Assembly: GCA_012518035.1 (NCBI GenBank)
Contig: JAAYTL010000107.1
Location: 1-64,000 of the forward strand
Direction: 5' to 3'
From: Tissierellia bacterium
GTDB taxonomy: Bacteria; Bacillota; Clostridia; Tissierellales; Tissierellaceae
DNA length: 64,000 bases
The translations under genes and the position numbers were made by a program. Positions 25,477 to 34,464 of this stretch are shown piece by piece (the first letter of the stretch is position 1; each line of letters begins with the position of its first letter). The notes beneath the pieces are model-generated. The model was not told where the DNA came from. It worked only from the letters and a program-made list of their open reading frames with translations, and did no database searches.

Positions 25477-26759
25477 CTTATAAGGAAATTTATAATGATA
25501 CTATAGATGAAAGAATCTTGTCCACTGTCAGTACTCAGGGTATAAGGATATTTTTTATGCCCAAGGAAGGTTACAGTAAAAAATATGCTGTATTTAGCAC
25601 CGATTATGGTTCAATTGATAATATATTTGTCCCTATAGGTGCTAGGGATAGGCTTGAGGTGCCTGAGGGGATAGCTCATTTTCTTGAACATAAGCTATTT
25701 GAAGAGGAAGATGGAGATGTATTTGAGAAATTTTCCAACATAGGTGCCCAGGTAAATGCATTTACTAGCTTTAACCAAACCTCCTATCTCTTTTACACAT
25801 CCAATAATTTTTATACTGGATTAGAGTATCTTATAGACTTTGTTCAGAACCCATATTTGACAGATGAGAATGTTGAAAAGGAAAAGGGGATAATAGGTCA
25901 AGAAATCATGATGTATGAGGATAATCCGGGCTGGAAGGTTTATTTTAACTTGTTAAAGGCAATGTATCATGAGCATCCTATTAGGATAGATATAGCTGGG
26001 ACAATTGATAGCATAAAAGCTATCAGCAAGGAGTTGTTATATACCACCTATGAAACTTTTTACAATCCTTCCAATATGGTCCTATTCGTCATTGGAGACT
26101 TAGATTTTGATGAAATTGTAAGGGTAGTTAACAAGGCTGAAAAAGAATTTGACTTGACTACAGGAGATATAGAAAGAATCATACCTGATGAACCTAAAGA
26201 GGTAAAGGATAGACTAGTAGAGGAAAAAATGACCACTTCTATGCCCATGTTTTATATGGGGTTTAAGGATGCTGATACAGGCTATAAGGGCAGGAAAATG
26301 ATAAAAAAGGATATAGTAACCAATATTATCTTGGATATGTTGTTTGGTGAAAGTACAGAGTTTTATAACAAACTATATGAGGAAGGCCTAATAGACACTA
26401 GCTTTGGGGCATTCTACACCTGCAAGGAAAGCTATGGTCATTCCCTATTAGTAGGCCAATCCAATGAGCCTGAAACCCTCCACAATAGAATTCTAGATAG
26501 AATCAAGCTCCCAGCAGATGAAGTCTTAAAAGAGGACGATTTTATTAGGATTAAGAGGAAGGAGCTTGGTAACTTTATCATGGGTATGAACTCCATCGAA
26601 TTTATCGCCAATAATTTCACAGACCTATTCTTTAGTGGTTTTATGATTACAGATTATCTTGAATTATTAAAGGAAATAAAATATGATGATATCATAAGAA
26701 GGTTTAACTCCCACTTTAAAGAAGAAAATCTATCCCTATCCATCATTAGGCCCCTCTAG
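25473..26759 (+). CDS. M16 zinc peptidase, YmfH type
   Basis: A 428-residue catalytic partner. The zinc motif is HFLEH (residues 69-73), with the downstream Glu expected near EKEKGIIGQEI (about 141-151). Conserved NAFTSFNQTSYLFYT follows the zinc site. ATG 25473 overlaps the preceding stop, so the two chains are made in a fixed ratio. YmfH homologues are associated with EF-P modification in Bacillus; in clostridia without YmfI the substrate is unknown. Confidence 0.9.
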   Translation: MTYKEIYNDTIDERILSTVSTQGIRIFFMPKEGYSKKYAVFSTDYGSIDNIFVPIGARDRLEVPEGIAHFLEHKLFEEEDGDVFEKFSNIGAQVNAFTSFNQTSYLFYTSNNFYTGLEYLIDFVQNPYLTDENVEKEKGIIGQEIMMYEDNPGWKVYFNLLKAMYHEHPIRIDIAGTIDSIKAISKELLYTTYETFYNPSNMVLFVIGDLDFDEIVRVVNKAEKEFDLTTGDIERIIPDEPKEVKDRLVEEKMTTSMPMFYMGFKDADTGYKGRKMIKKDIVTNIILDMLFGESTEFYNKLYEEGLIDTSFGAFYTCKESYGHSLLVGQSNEPETLHNRILDRIKLPADEVLKEDDFIRIKRKELGNFIMGMNSIEFIANNFTDLFFSGFMITDYLELLKEIKYDDIIRRFNSHFKEENLSLSIIRPL

Positions 26760-26828
26760 GTAGGGATGGGAATAGATTCAAATTTATGATATACTAGAAA
26801 CATAATTTCCTATGAAAGGTGGAGCAAG

Positions 26829-27563
26829 ATGGATCCAGTAGCTTTTGAAATTTTTGGTATAAAAATTAGATGGTATGGAATTTTTATAGCCACAGCCTTC
26901 TTTCTCGGAACGCTTCTTGCATCGAAGGAGGCTAAAAGACGAGGAATAAATGAAGAAGAGATAATCGACCTGGCCTTATTTGCTATACCGGCAGCCCTAA
27001 TTGGGGCCAGGGCTTATTATGTAATTTTTACATGGGACATGTACAAGCACAACCCTATTGAAATCTTTAACATTAGGGGAGGAGGACTTGCCATACACGG
27101 TGGTGTTATTGCAGGTGTTCTAGTAGGACTTATATTTTGCAAGGTCAGGAAGCATAATTTTTGGACCTTTGCCGATATAACCGCCCCCAGCATAATTTTA
27201 GGCCAAGCCATTGGTAGGTGGGGAAACTATACCAACCAGGAAGCCTTTGGAGGACCTACTGATCTACCGTGGGGCATAATGATTGACGGAGTTAAGGTAC
27301 ATCCTACCTTCCTCTATGAATCCATATGGAATTTTCTATCCTTTATATTTTTAGTCTGGTTTAGTAGAAAAAAATCCCAGGTAGAGGGGGAGGTCTTTTT
27401 ACTCTATGTAATCCTATATTCCCTAGCTAGATTCTTCATAGAAGGGTTAAGAACAGATAGCTTAATGTGGGGGGATTTTAGGGTTGCACAAATTGTCAGT
27501 GTAGTATCCATACTACTAGCTGCTCTTGTTCTTTATCGTAGGAAAAAGGCTCTCAGTAAATAA
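26829..27563 (+). CDS. lgt: Prolipoprotein diacylglyceryl transferase
   Basis: Transfers diacylglyceryl from phosphatidylglycerol to the lipobox Cys of prolipoproteins at the membrane. 244 residues, about seven membrane segments. The Lgt signatures are GGLAIHGGVIAG (about 84-95) and GQAIGRWGNYTNQEAFG (about 128-144), including the key Arg. The AAAGGTGGAGC region gives the ribosome site. Single gene with a strong terminator. It would act on the YhcN-like lipoprotein. Confidence 0.96.
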   Translation: MDPVAFEIFGIKIRWYGIFIATAFFLGTLLASKEAKRRGINEEEIIDLALFAIPAALIGARAYYVIFTWDMYKHNPIEIFNIRGGGLAIHGGVIAGVLVGLIFCKVRKHNFWTFADITAPSIILGQAIGRWGNYTNQEAFGGPTDLPWGIMIDGVKVHPTFLYESIWNFLSFIFLVWFSRKKSQVEGEVFLLYVILYSLARFFIEGLRTDSLMWGDFRVAQIVSVVSILLAALVLYRRKKALSK

Positions 27564-27578
27564 GTAGACTTATATATA

Positions 27579-27620
27579 AAAACACAGACCCAAGGTCAAA
27601 TCTTGGGTCTGTGTTTTTGT
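27579..27620 (+). terminator. Terminator after lgt
   Basis: AAAAACACAGACCCAAG pairs with a complementary arm reaching 27617, with a long T-rich tail. It is one of the strongest terminators in the window and isolates lgt from the dcw cluster. Confidence 0.92.
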
Positions 27621-27799
27621 TTTTGTCGAACTTGGAAAATACTTGCTAGCTAGTCATTGACTTTGAAGATAGTTACCCTTGAGAAGGATTGTCTCCTTCT
27701 AGTATTTTTACTAAGAATAAGTCGTTTTATATCAGAAAAGAACAAAATGTGACCAAAGTCCTAATTATATGGGCAAATAATTAAAAAGTGTAGAAGGAA
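27621..27799 (+). other. Intergenic region between lgt and the mraZ promoter
   Basis: No gene is supported here. The one visible structure is a short hairpin, AGAAGGA with TCCTTCT (about 27692-27711), followed by AGTATTTTT, possibly a second terminator. Confidence 0.4.
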
Positions 27800-27828
27800 T
27801 TATGAAAAGGGTATAGAATGTATATAAT
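27800..27828 (+). promoter_or_regulatory. Promoter of the dcw cluster (mraZ)
   Basis: TTATGA, 17-base spacer, perfect TATAAT (27823-27828). Transcription would start near 27835, inside the MraZ operator repeats. Confidence 0.65.
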
Positions 27829-27829
27829 A

Positions 27830-27853
27830 GTGGTGGAAAGTGGAGTGAAGTGG
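27830..27853 (+). promoter_or_regulatory. MraZ operator: three GTGG repeats at 10-bp period
   Basis: GTGG occurs at 27830, 27840 and 27850, exactly one helical turn apart and directly downstream of the -10. Known MraZ sites are tandem TGG-rich repeats with about 10-bp period upstream of mraZ, so autoregulation of the whole cluster is likely. Confidence 0.75.
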
Positions 27854-27879
27854 TAGATAAACCTAAGGTGGTTGGTATC

Positions 27880-28311
27880 ATGTTCATAGGCGAATATCAA
27901 CATACAATAGATTCCAAGGGAAGGATAATTATCCCCTCTAAATTTAGGGAAGAACTTGGTGATGAATTTGTAATAACCAAGGGCTTAGATAATTGTCTTT
28001 TTGTATATCCCAAAGATGAATGGGAGATTTTAGAGGACAAGCTTAAAAAGCTTCCACTAACCAATAAGAATGCAAGGGCCTTTGTTAGGTTTTTCTTTTC
28101 TGGAGCCAGTGAATCAAACCTAGACAAACAAGGAAGGGTTTTAATTCCTGCAAATTTACGAGACCATTCCAGGATTGAAAAGGATGCAGTTATTATAGGT
28201 GTTTCTACCAGATTAGAGATTTGGAGTAGGGAAGAATGGGAAGGCTATATAGATGAGGATAACTTAAGTTATGATAGCATAGCTGAAACCATGGCTGAAC
28301 TTGGTATATAG
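27880..28311 (+). CDS. mraZ: Transcriptional regulator MraZ
   Basis: A 143-residue protein with two AbrB-like/SpoVT half-domains; [23 protein letters not shown] opens the first and [14 protein letters not shown] the second. It forms ring-shaped oligomers that bind spaced repeats before its own gene. ATG 27880 follows AAGGTGG; the GTG at 27850 is within the operator and rejected. First gene of the division and cell-wall cluster. Confidence 0.95.
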   Translation: MFIGEYQHTIDSKGRIIIPSKFREELGDEFVITKGLDNCLFVYPKDEWEILEDKLKKLPLTNKNARAFVRFFFSGASESNLDKQGRVLIPANLRDHSRIEKDAVIIGVSTRLEIWSREEWEGYIDEDNLSYDSIAETMAELGI

Positions 28312-28325
28312 ATGGAGGAATTTCA

Positions 28326-29258
28326 ATGGAATTCAAGCATACACCAATTATGTTGGAAGAAGTAATCGATGGACTCAATATAAAGGAAGATGGAATTTAT
28401 ATAGATGGAACCCTTGGTGGTGCAGGTCATTCTATTGAAATTGTGAAGAAATTAAGAAATGGACAACTTATTGGGATAGACCAAGATGAAAATGCCTTGT
28501 CTAAGGCAAAGGAAGTCCTAAAGGATTATTCTGAAAGGGTTGTTTTTGTTAAGGATAATTATGAAAATGTTGACTCAATATTAAACCGATTAAATATTCC
28601 TGGGGTAGATGGGATACTTTTAGACATAGGAGTTTCCTCCCACCAATTAGATGAAGCTACTAGAGGTTTTTCACATAATAAAGATGCACCCTTAGATATG
28701 AGAATGGATAGATCCCAAACTCTAACCGCCTGGGATGTTGTTAATAAATATTCAATGAAAGAACTAGAAAATATCATATTCAATTATGGTGAGGAAAGAT
28801 GGGCTAGGAGAATTGCTGAATTTATAGTTGAGATAAGGACGGTTAAACCTATAAACACCACCTTAGAACTGGTCTCAGTGATTAAAAAGGCCATACCTAA
28901 ACAGGTCAGGATGGAAGGCCACCACCCAGCTAAGAAGACATTTCAAGCAATTAGGATAGAAGTCAACAGGGAATTGGAAGTATTAGAAAGATCCATAGAG
29001 AAGATGGTAAAAGCTCTTAATCCAGGTGGTAGATTAGCCATTATAACATTTCATTCCTTAGAAGATAGGATAGTAAAGAATGTCTTTAGGGAGTTAAATA
29101 AGGATTGTATCTGTCCACCTAATCTACCTAAATGTATTTGTAATAAGAAAAGAGAAATTCGGATAATAACCAGGAAGCCAATTCAACCCAAGGGTGATGA
29201 AATTCAACTCAACCCGAGATCACGTTCGGCTAAGCTTAGGATAGCTGAGAAACTTTAA
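28326..29258 (+). CDS. rsmH: 16S rRNA C1402 N4-methyltransferase
   Basis: Methylates N4 of C1402 in 16S rRNA with SAM. The SAM-binding opening is [10 protein letters not shown] (about 28-37). The family core [30 protein letters not shown] and [20 protein letters not shown] are all present. 310 residues, normal. It lies 14 bases after mraZ. Confidence 0.96.
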   Translation: MEFKHTPIMLEEVIDGLNIKEDGIYIDGTLGGAGHSIEIVKKLRNGQLIGIDQDENALSKAKEVLKDYSERVVFVKDNYENVDSILNRLNIPGVDGILLDIGVSSHQLDEATRGFSHNKDAPLDMRMDRSQTLTAWDVVNKYSMKELENIIFNYGEERWARRIAEFIVEIRTVKPINTTLELVSVIKKAIPKQVRMEGHHPAKKTFQAIRIEVNRELEVLERSIEKMVKALNPGGRLAIITFHSLEDRIVKNVFRELNKDCICPPNLPKCICNKKREIRIITRKPIQPKGDEIQLNPRSRSAKLRIAEKL

Positions 29259-29287
29259 GGTTCTAAAAGGATAAGGGGGAGAATAAA

Positions 29288-29782
29288 TTGTTAGTAGCTA
29301 AGTCAGAAGCCAACTATTATCCAGAATATATATATGAAGAGGAATATCGGCAAGTTGTTGAAAAAAAACGTAGAAGAAGGGTCAAAAAAGCCAGTAAAAG
29401 GAAAAACAATTCAAAGGTACTGGTTAAATTTGCATGTTTTACTATGGCCCTAATAAGTCTTTCTATAGCATTATTTATTCTGGTAGGATACTCCCAAATA
29501 ACTAGCTTGAGGATGGAAGTAACTAAATTGGAAAGACAGAAGCTTGAGTTAGAGAAAAGTAAGATGAACTTAGTTGCAGATTTAGAAGAGTTGAAAAACA
29601 CCATAAATGTAAGTGAAGAGGCTATTACCAAACTTGGTATGTCATATCCCAAGGAAGGTCAGATAATTTACATATCAACTGAGGATACAAGGGTAGAGAC
29701 TAGTATAGATGAAAGTGCATCAAGTAAATTAAATGAGTTTTTGAGTATTTTTTCTGGATTTTTTAGGAGGTTACAAATTTGA
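29288..29782 (+). CDS. ftsL: FtsL-like division protein
   Basis: A 164-residue bitopic protein. A basic cytoplasmic part (KKRRRRVKKASKRK, about 27-40) is followed by one membrane segment (about 50-70) and a coiled coil (about 73-105), the FtsL/DivIC architecture. Sequence conservation is low, so the call rests on topology and position between rsmH and the class B PBP. TTG start with GGGGGAG; TTGA overlap with the next gene. Confidence 0.85.
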   Translation: MLVAKSEANYYPEYIYEEEYRQVVEKKRRRRVKKASKRKNNSKVLVKFACFTMALISLSIALFILVGYSQITSLRMEVTKLERQKLELEKSKMNLVADLEELKNTINVSEEAITKLGMSYPKEGQIIYISTEDTRVETSIDESASSKLNEFLSIFSGFFRRLQI

Positions 29783-31935
29783 ACATACCTATGAAATCTA
29801 CCAAGACAAGACTTAAGGTAGCATTTGGATTTGCTGTAACTCTTATTATAGCATTAATCCTTAGATTGGGTTATTTACAAATATATAAGGGCGATGAACT
29901 TCAAAAAGGAGCCTTGGAACAATGGACCAAATCCATAGATATTAAACCCAAACGTGGTATAATTTACGATAGAAAAGGGAAGAAACTAGCAATAAGCGTG
30001 AATGCATTCACTGTTTGGGCATATCCAGCGGACATAAAGAATCCAGAAGAAACAGCCAGAATCTTAGCTGATGTATTAGATATGGATTATGATCAGGTCT
30101 TAGAGAAGCTTACTAAGAACCAAAGCACTGAAAAGATCAAACAGTGGATAACTAGAGAGGAGGCTAATGAGTTAAGGCAGCATGGACTTAGTGGCATAAG
30201 TATAGTTGATGATAACAGGAGATATTATCCTAATGGGAATTTTGCAGCCCATATAATAGGTTTCACCAATATTGACAATGTGGGTTTAGCCGGTATAGAA
30301 AACGTATATGATGAATATCTTACAGGTATTCCAGGTAAATGGCTTAAGATGACGGATGCTGCCAATAGACAATTGCCCTATGATGGTGAAAAGATTCATG
30401 AACCTGAGGATGGAACCTCTTTAGTGCTTACCATAGATGAAACCATACAATACTTTGCTGAAAAAGCAGCCCAACAAGCCTTATTAGATAATAAGGCTAA
30501 AAATGTCTCTATAATCATAATGGAGCCTAAGACAGGGGATATATTGGCCATGGTGTCAAAGCCTGATTTTGATCTAAACAATCCTAGGGAACCATTAGAC
30601 CAAGCTTTAAAAGCTGAATGGGCCAATTTACCAATAGATGAATTACAAGACAGATGGTATGATATGTGGCGGAACTTTAATGTAAATGATATTTATGAAC
30701 CTGGGTCCACCTTTAAGCTGATAACAGCAGCTGCAGCCCTAGAAGAAAATACAACAAGCCTTAATCATCATTACTACTGTAATGGATTTATTAGGGATAT
30801 AAAGGGGGAGGTTCTTAGGTGCGCTAGGTGGTATAATCCACATGGGTCCCAGTCTTTGAGGGAGGCCTTAAACAACTCATGTAACGTTGCCTTTGTAAAC
30901 ATAGCCAGGCAGCTGGGAAAGGAAAAATTCTATGAATACATAAGGGCTTTTGGCTTTGGAGAAAGAACGGATATAGACTTGTTAGGAGAAGAAATTGGAA
31001 TAATACCTAGCAGTTCAGATATTATTAAAGAGATTAATCTAGCTACCATGTCCTATGGTCATGGTGTAGCCATAACCCCTATTCAATTAGTGAATAGTGT
31101 GGCAGCTATGTCCAATGGTGGCTATCTTATGAAACCAAGGTTGCTACAAAAACTAGTTGATATAGAAGGAAATATAGTAGCTAGCTTTGAGCCTGAAGTA
31201 AAAAGGCAGGTACTTTCCAAGAAGACTTCTGATACCATGTTAAGTCTGATGGAATCAGTGGTATCTGATGGCTCAGGTAGAAGTGCCCAGGTACCAGGTT
31301 ATAGGATAGGGGGCAAGACTGGAACTGCACAAAAAATAATAGATGGTAGATATGCCCAAGGAAAATACATAGCATCCTTCATAGGGGTGGCTCCTATTGA
31401 TGATCCTAAGGCTGTTGTTTTGGTAACCGTTGACGAGCCTACTGGAAGTTCATATTATGGTGGATCTGTTGCAGCACCGGTAGCCAAGTCAATTTTTGAG
31501 GACTTATTCAATTATTTGGAGATTCCACCAGAGTACACAGATGAAGACTTGGATCAAGAGTCTGAAAGGGTTATATTACCTGATTTAAGGAATACCCATA
31601 TTGGAGATGCAGGAACGACCTTAACAGACCTAGGACTTAGGTACACAACTGAATATATCGAGATAACCAGTGATTCAACTGTAATTGACCAATTTCCAGC
31701 ACCTGGTGTTGAGGTACAAAAAGGGTCCATCATAGATTTATATTTGAATTCTAGACCTAGTAATGTTAAAATTATGCCATATTTAATTTATATGACCAAG
31801 AAGCAGGCAATGAAAACCTTAGATGAAATGGGCCTAGAATATACCTTCAAGGGGGAGGGTGTTGTAGTAGATCAATATCCACTACCAGGTGAAGAAATTA
31901 CCATTGACACTGAAATAGTAGTAGAGTTTAATTAA
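29779..31935 (+). CDS. PASTA-containing class B PBP (SpoVD/FtsI type)
   Basis: A 718-residue peptidoglycan transpeptidase. One N-terminal membrane anchor (about 12-33) and a dimerisation domain precede the transpeptidase domain, with STFK (S310-K313), the SxN motif in NNSCNVAF and KTG at 513. Two PASTA domains (about 595-718) end the chain. The layout fits both septal PBP2B/FtsI and the cortex enzyme SpoVD. This is the only class B PBP in the cluster, so one protein may serve both, or the paralogue lies elsewhere. TTG start. Confidence 0.9.
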   Translation: MNIPMKSTKTRLKVAFGFAVTLIIALILRLGYLQIYKGDELQKGALEQWTKSIDIKPKRGIIYDRKGKKLAISVNAFTVWAYPADIKNPEETARILADVLDMDYDQVLEKLTKNQSTEKIKQWITREEANELRQHGLSGISIVDDNRRYYPNGNFAAHIIGFTNIDNVGLAGIENVYDEYLTGIPGKWLKMTDAANRQLPYDGEKIHEPEDGTSLVLTIDETIQYFAEKAAQQALLDNKAKNVSIIIMEPKTGDILAMVSKPDFDLNNPREPLDQALKAEWANLPIDELQDRWYDMWRNFNVNDIYEPGSTFKLITAAAALEENTTSLNHHYYCNGFIRDIKGEVLRCARWYNPHGSQSLREALNNSCNVAFVNIARQLGKEKFYEYIRAFGFGERTDIDLLGEEIGIIPSSSDIIKEINLATMSYGHGVAITPIQLVNSVAAMSNGGYLMKPRLLQKLVDIEGNIVASFEPEVKRQVLSKKTSDTMLSLMESVVSDGSGRSAQVPGYRIGGKTGTAQKIIDGRYAQGKYIASFIGVAPIDDPKAVVLVTVDEPTGSSYYGGSVAAPVAKSIFEDLFNYLEIPPEYTDEDLDQESERVILPDLRNTHIGDAGTTLTDLGLRYTTEYIEITSDSTVIDQFPAPGVEVQKGSIIDLYLNSRPSNVKIMPYLIYMTKKQAMKTLDEMGLEYTFKGEGVVVDQYPLPGEEITIDTEIVVEFN

Positions 31936-31949
31936 CTATAGATACTGAT

Positions 31950-31977
31950 AATAGGCGACTTTAATAAGTTGCCTATT
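31950..31977 (+). repeat. Hairpin between the PBP gene and murE
   Basis: AATAGGCGACTT (31950-31961) pairs with AAGTTGCCTATT (31966-31977), 12 bp with one G-U pair and a TAAT loop. No T-run follows, so it may be a processing or stability element rather than a terminator. Confidence 0.55.
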
Positions 31978-32006
31978 AATTGATTATACAAGGGAGGAAG
32001 ATATTA

Positions 32007-33458
32007 ATGTTGCTGTCAAAACTTATTGAAGAGTATCCGACTATTAATCTTGCAGGAAACCTGGAAGTGGATATTACTGGAATAGAGCACGATTCAAGAA
32101 GAATCAGAGAAGGAGATATCTTTGTAGCCATAAGTGGATATACCCATGACGGACATGACTATATAGAGGATGCTATCAAGAAAGGGGTAAAGGCCATCGT
32201 TCATGAAAAAAAAGTCGATTTAGGTGAGGGAGTTGCTAGCATCCTGGTAGAAGATTCAGTAGATGCCCTAGCCTATCTTACTTCAAAATATTTTCAACAC
32301 CCATGGACGAATTTGAATATGATAGGTATTACAGGGACAAATGGCAAGACTACTACCACATACATAATAAAGCATATATTGGAAACAGCTGGGCAAAAGA
32401 GTGGGATAATCGGTACCTTGGGAGTTGTTATAGATAAGGAACTTATCAAGACACCCAATACCACTCCGGACTCATTAGAAATACAAAAAAGCCTAGATCA
32501 AATGGTAAAGGCTGGAATTGAAGCCTGCGTTATGGAAGTTTCCTCCCATGCCTTGGATATGAAAAGGGTTAATCATATGGCATTCGATGTTGGCATTTTT
32601 ACTAACCTATCAAAGGACCATTTGGACTACCATAAGGACATGGAGACTTATTTTAATTCAAAATTAAAACTATTTCTGGAGACCAAAAAGCTAAATATAA
32701 TAAACACCGATGATGCCTATGGTAGGAGAATTGTTGAGCAAACAAGTGATAGGGTTAAAACCATAACATATGGTTTAAGGGATGCAGACATTTTTGCATC
32801 AGACATAGTATACCAAAAGAGCAGGCCAAGCTTTAGACTAAATACCCCTAAGGGTAGTCTAGATATACTATTAGGGATTCCAGGAGAGTTCAATATCTAT
32901 AATTCCCTAGCAGCTGCAGCTACTTGTTTTGGGTTGGGGGTAGACCTAGACGATATCAAGGCAGGCTTGGAGAGCTTTAAGGGAGTTAGGGGAAGATTTG
33001 AAGAAATTGAAACCAATAAGGATTTTCGAGTCATACTAGACTTCGCCCATACTCCTGAAGGAGTAAAGGAAGCCCTCAAGACCATAGAAAAATTTGCAGA
33101 AGGTAGAATAATTGTGATTATAGGGGCTGGAGGCAATAGGGACAAAACAAAGAGGCCTGAAATGGGTAGAATAGCTGCCCAGTATTCTGATTTGGTGATT
33201 GTTACATCGGATAATCCAAGATTTGAGGACCCAGAGGCTATAGCCAATGATGTACTTAAGGGAGTTTTAGAAACGGATACAGACTACAGACTTATTATAG
33301 ATAGGAAAGAGGCTATTAATTATGCTATAATGAATTTTAGGCCCAAGGATACCATCTTCATTACTGGTAAGGGTCATGAGGAGACCATATCCATCATGGG
33401 CAAGGAAATACCCTTTAATGAAAGGGAGATTGTCTTAGACATTTTAAAGAAGATCTAG
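32007..33458 (+). CDS. murE: UDP-MurNAc-tripeptide synthetase (meso-DAP adding)
   Basis: Adds the third amino acid to UDP-MurNAc-L-Ala-D-Glu. The ATP loop GITGTNGKTTTTY lies at about 108-120. The specificity motif DNPR (in TSDNPRFEDP) is the meso-diaminopimelate type, which indicates DAP-type peptidoglycan. ATG 32007 follows AGGGAGGAAG; the frame upstream is open but unsupported. 483 residues. The usual next gene murF is absent. Confidence 0.95.
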   Translation: MLLSKLIEEYPTINLAGNLEVDITGIEHDSRRIREGDIFVAISGYTHDGHDYIEDAIKKGVKAIVHEKKVDLGEGVASILVEDSVDALAYLTSKYFQHPWTNLNMIGITGTNGKTTTTYIIKHILETAGQKSGIIGTLGVVIDKELIKTPNTTPDSLEIQKSLDQMVKAGIEACVMEVSSHALDMKRVNHMAFDVGIFTNLSKDHLDYHKDMETYFNSKLKLFLETKKLNIINTDDAYGRRIVEQTSDRVKTITYGLRDADIFASDIVYQKSRPSFRLNTPKGSLDILLGIPGEFNIYNSLAAAATCFGLGVDLDDIKAGLESFKGVRGRFEEIETNKDFRVILDFAHTPEGVKEALKTIEKFAEGRIIVIIGAGGNRDKTKRPEMGRIAAQYSDLVIVTSDNPRFEDPEAIANDVLKGVLETDTDYRLIIDRKEAINYAIMNFRPKDTIFITGKGHEETISIMGKEIPFNEREIVLDILKKI

Positions 33459-33483
33459 ACCTATACCTGAGAGGAGATACTAA

Positions 33484-34452
33484 ATGATTGAATATATAGA
33501 TATAATTAGAACACTACTAATTGCATTTTTGATTACCTTACTGCTAGGACCCCTTGTAATCCCCATGCTTAGAAAGCTTAAAATTGGTCAAAGTATAAGG
33601 GAAGAGGGGCCTAAATCCCACTTATCTAAATCAGGTACACCAACCATGGGTGGGTTAATAATACTCCTATCCTTGATTATAACTATATTTTCATCAGGTA
33701 TAGTCACTAAGGATACCTATGTTCTAGTTTTATTGACCTTGGGCTTTGGACTTATAGGACTTATAGATGATTATCTAATAGTTGTAAAGAAGAGCAACCT
33801 AGGACTTAAGCCTTCGCAAAAGCTAATAGGGCAGATTGTTCTAGCAGTAATCTTAGCAGTTTATCAATCTAATACATCTGAATTAGGGACCAAGGTTATC
33901 ATTCCCTTTGTAGAAAACCATCATTTAGACCTGGGAATACTCTACATTCCCTTTATTGCCTTTGTTGTTGTGGGAACGGTAAATAGCGTTAACTTGACTG
34001 ATGGCTTGGATGGTCTAGCATCCGGAGTAACCTTGATTGTTATGTCTTTTTTTGGGCTTGTTTCTTTGAAGTGGGGATTCTCAGGCATATCCATATTTGC
34101 AACTGCCCTTGCGGGAGCCTGCTTTGGGTTCCTAATGCACAACTCCTATCCAGCCAAGGTCTTTATGGGGGATACAGGGTCTTTGGCCTTAGGTGGGGCT
34201 GTGGCTACAATAGCAGTACTATTAAACCTACCCCTAATTCTTCCTATCGTTGGAGGAATTTATTTTGTTGAAACCTTATCTGTAATTATTCAGGTTATTT
34301 CTTTTAAACTAACAGGCAAGAGGGTATTTCTCATGTCCCCCCTCCACCATCATTTTGAATATAAGGGTTGGAAGGAGACAAAGATAGTAGCTGTATTTTG
34401 GTTTACTACGGTTATACTATGTTTAATAGGTATCTTGGCCTTAAAAATCTAA
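33484..34452 (+). CDS. mraY: Phospho-MurNAc-pentapeptide transferase
   Basis: Makes lipid I from UDP-MurNAc-pentapeptide and undecaprenyl phosphate in the membrane. About ten hydrophobic segments across 322 residues. Family motifs include GTPTMGGL (about 52-59), DDYLIV, NLTDGLDGLASG (about 171-182), FMGDTGSLALGG (about 228-239) and the C-terminal MSPLHHHFE. Normal length. Confidence 0.97.
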   Translation: MIEYIDIIRTLLIAFLITLLLGPLVIPMLRKLKIGQSIREEGPKSHLSKSGTPTMGGLIILLSLIITIFSSGIVTKDTYVLVLLTLGFGLIGLIDDYLIVVKKSNLGLKPSQKLIGQIVLAVILAVYQSNTSELGTKVIIPFVENHHLDLGILYIPFIAFVVVGTVNSVNLTDGLDGLASGVTLIVMSFFGLVSLKWGFSGISIFATALAGACFGFLMHNSYPAKVFMGDTGSLALGGAVATIAVLLNLPLILPIVGGIYFVETLSVIIQVISFKLTGKRVFLMSPLHHHFEYKGWKETKIVAVFWFTTVILCLIGILALKI

Positions 34453-34464
34453 TAGGGTGATAAA

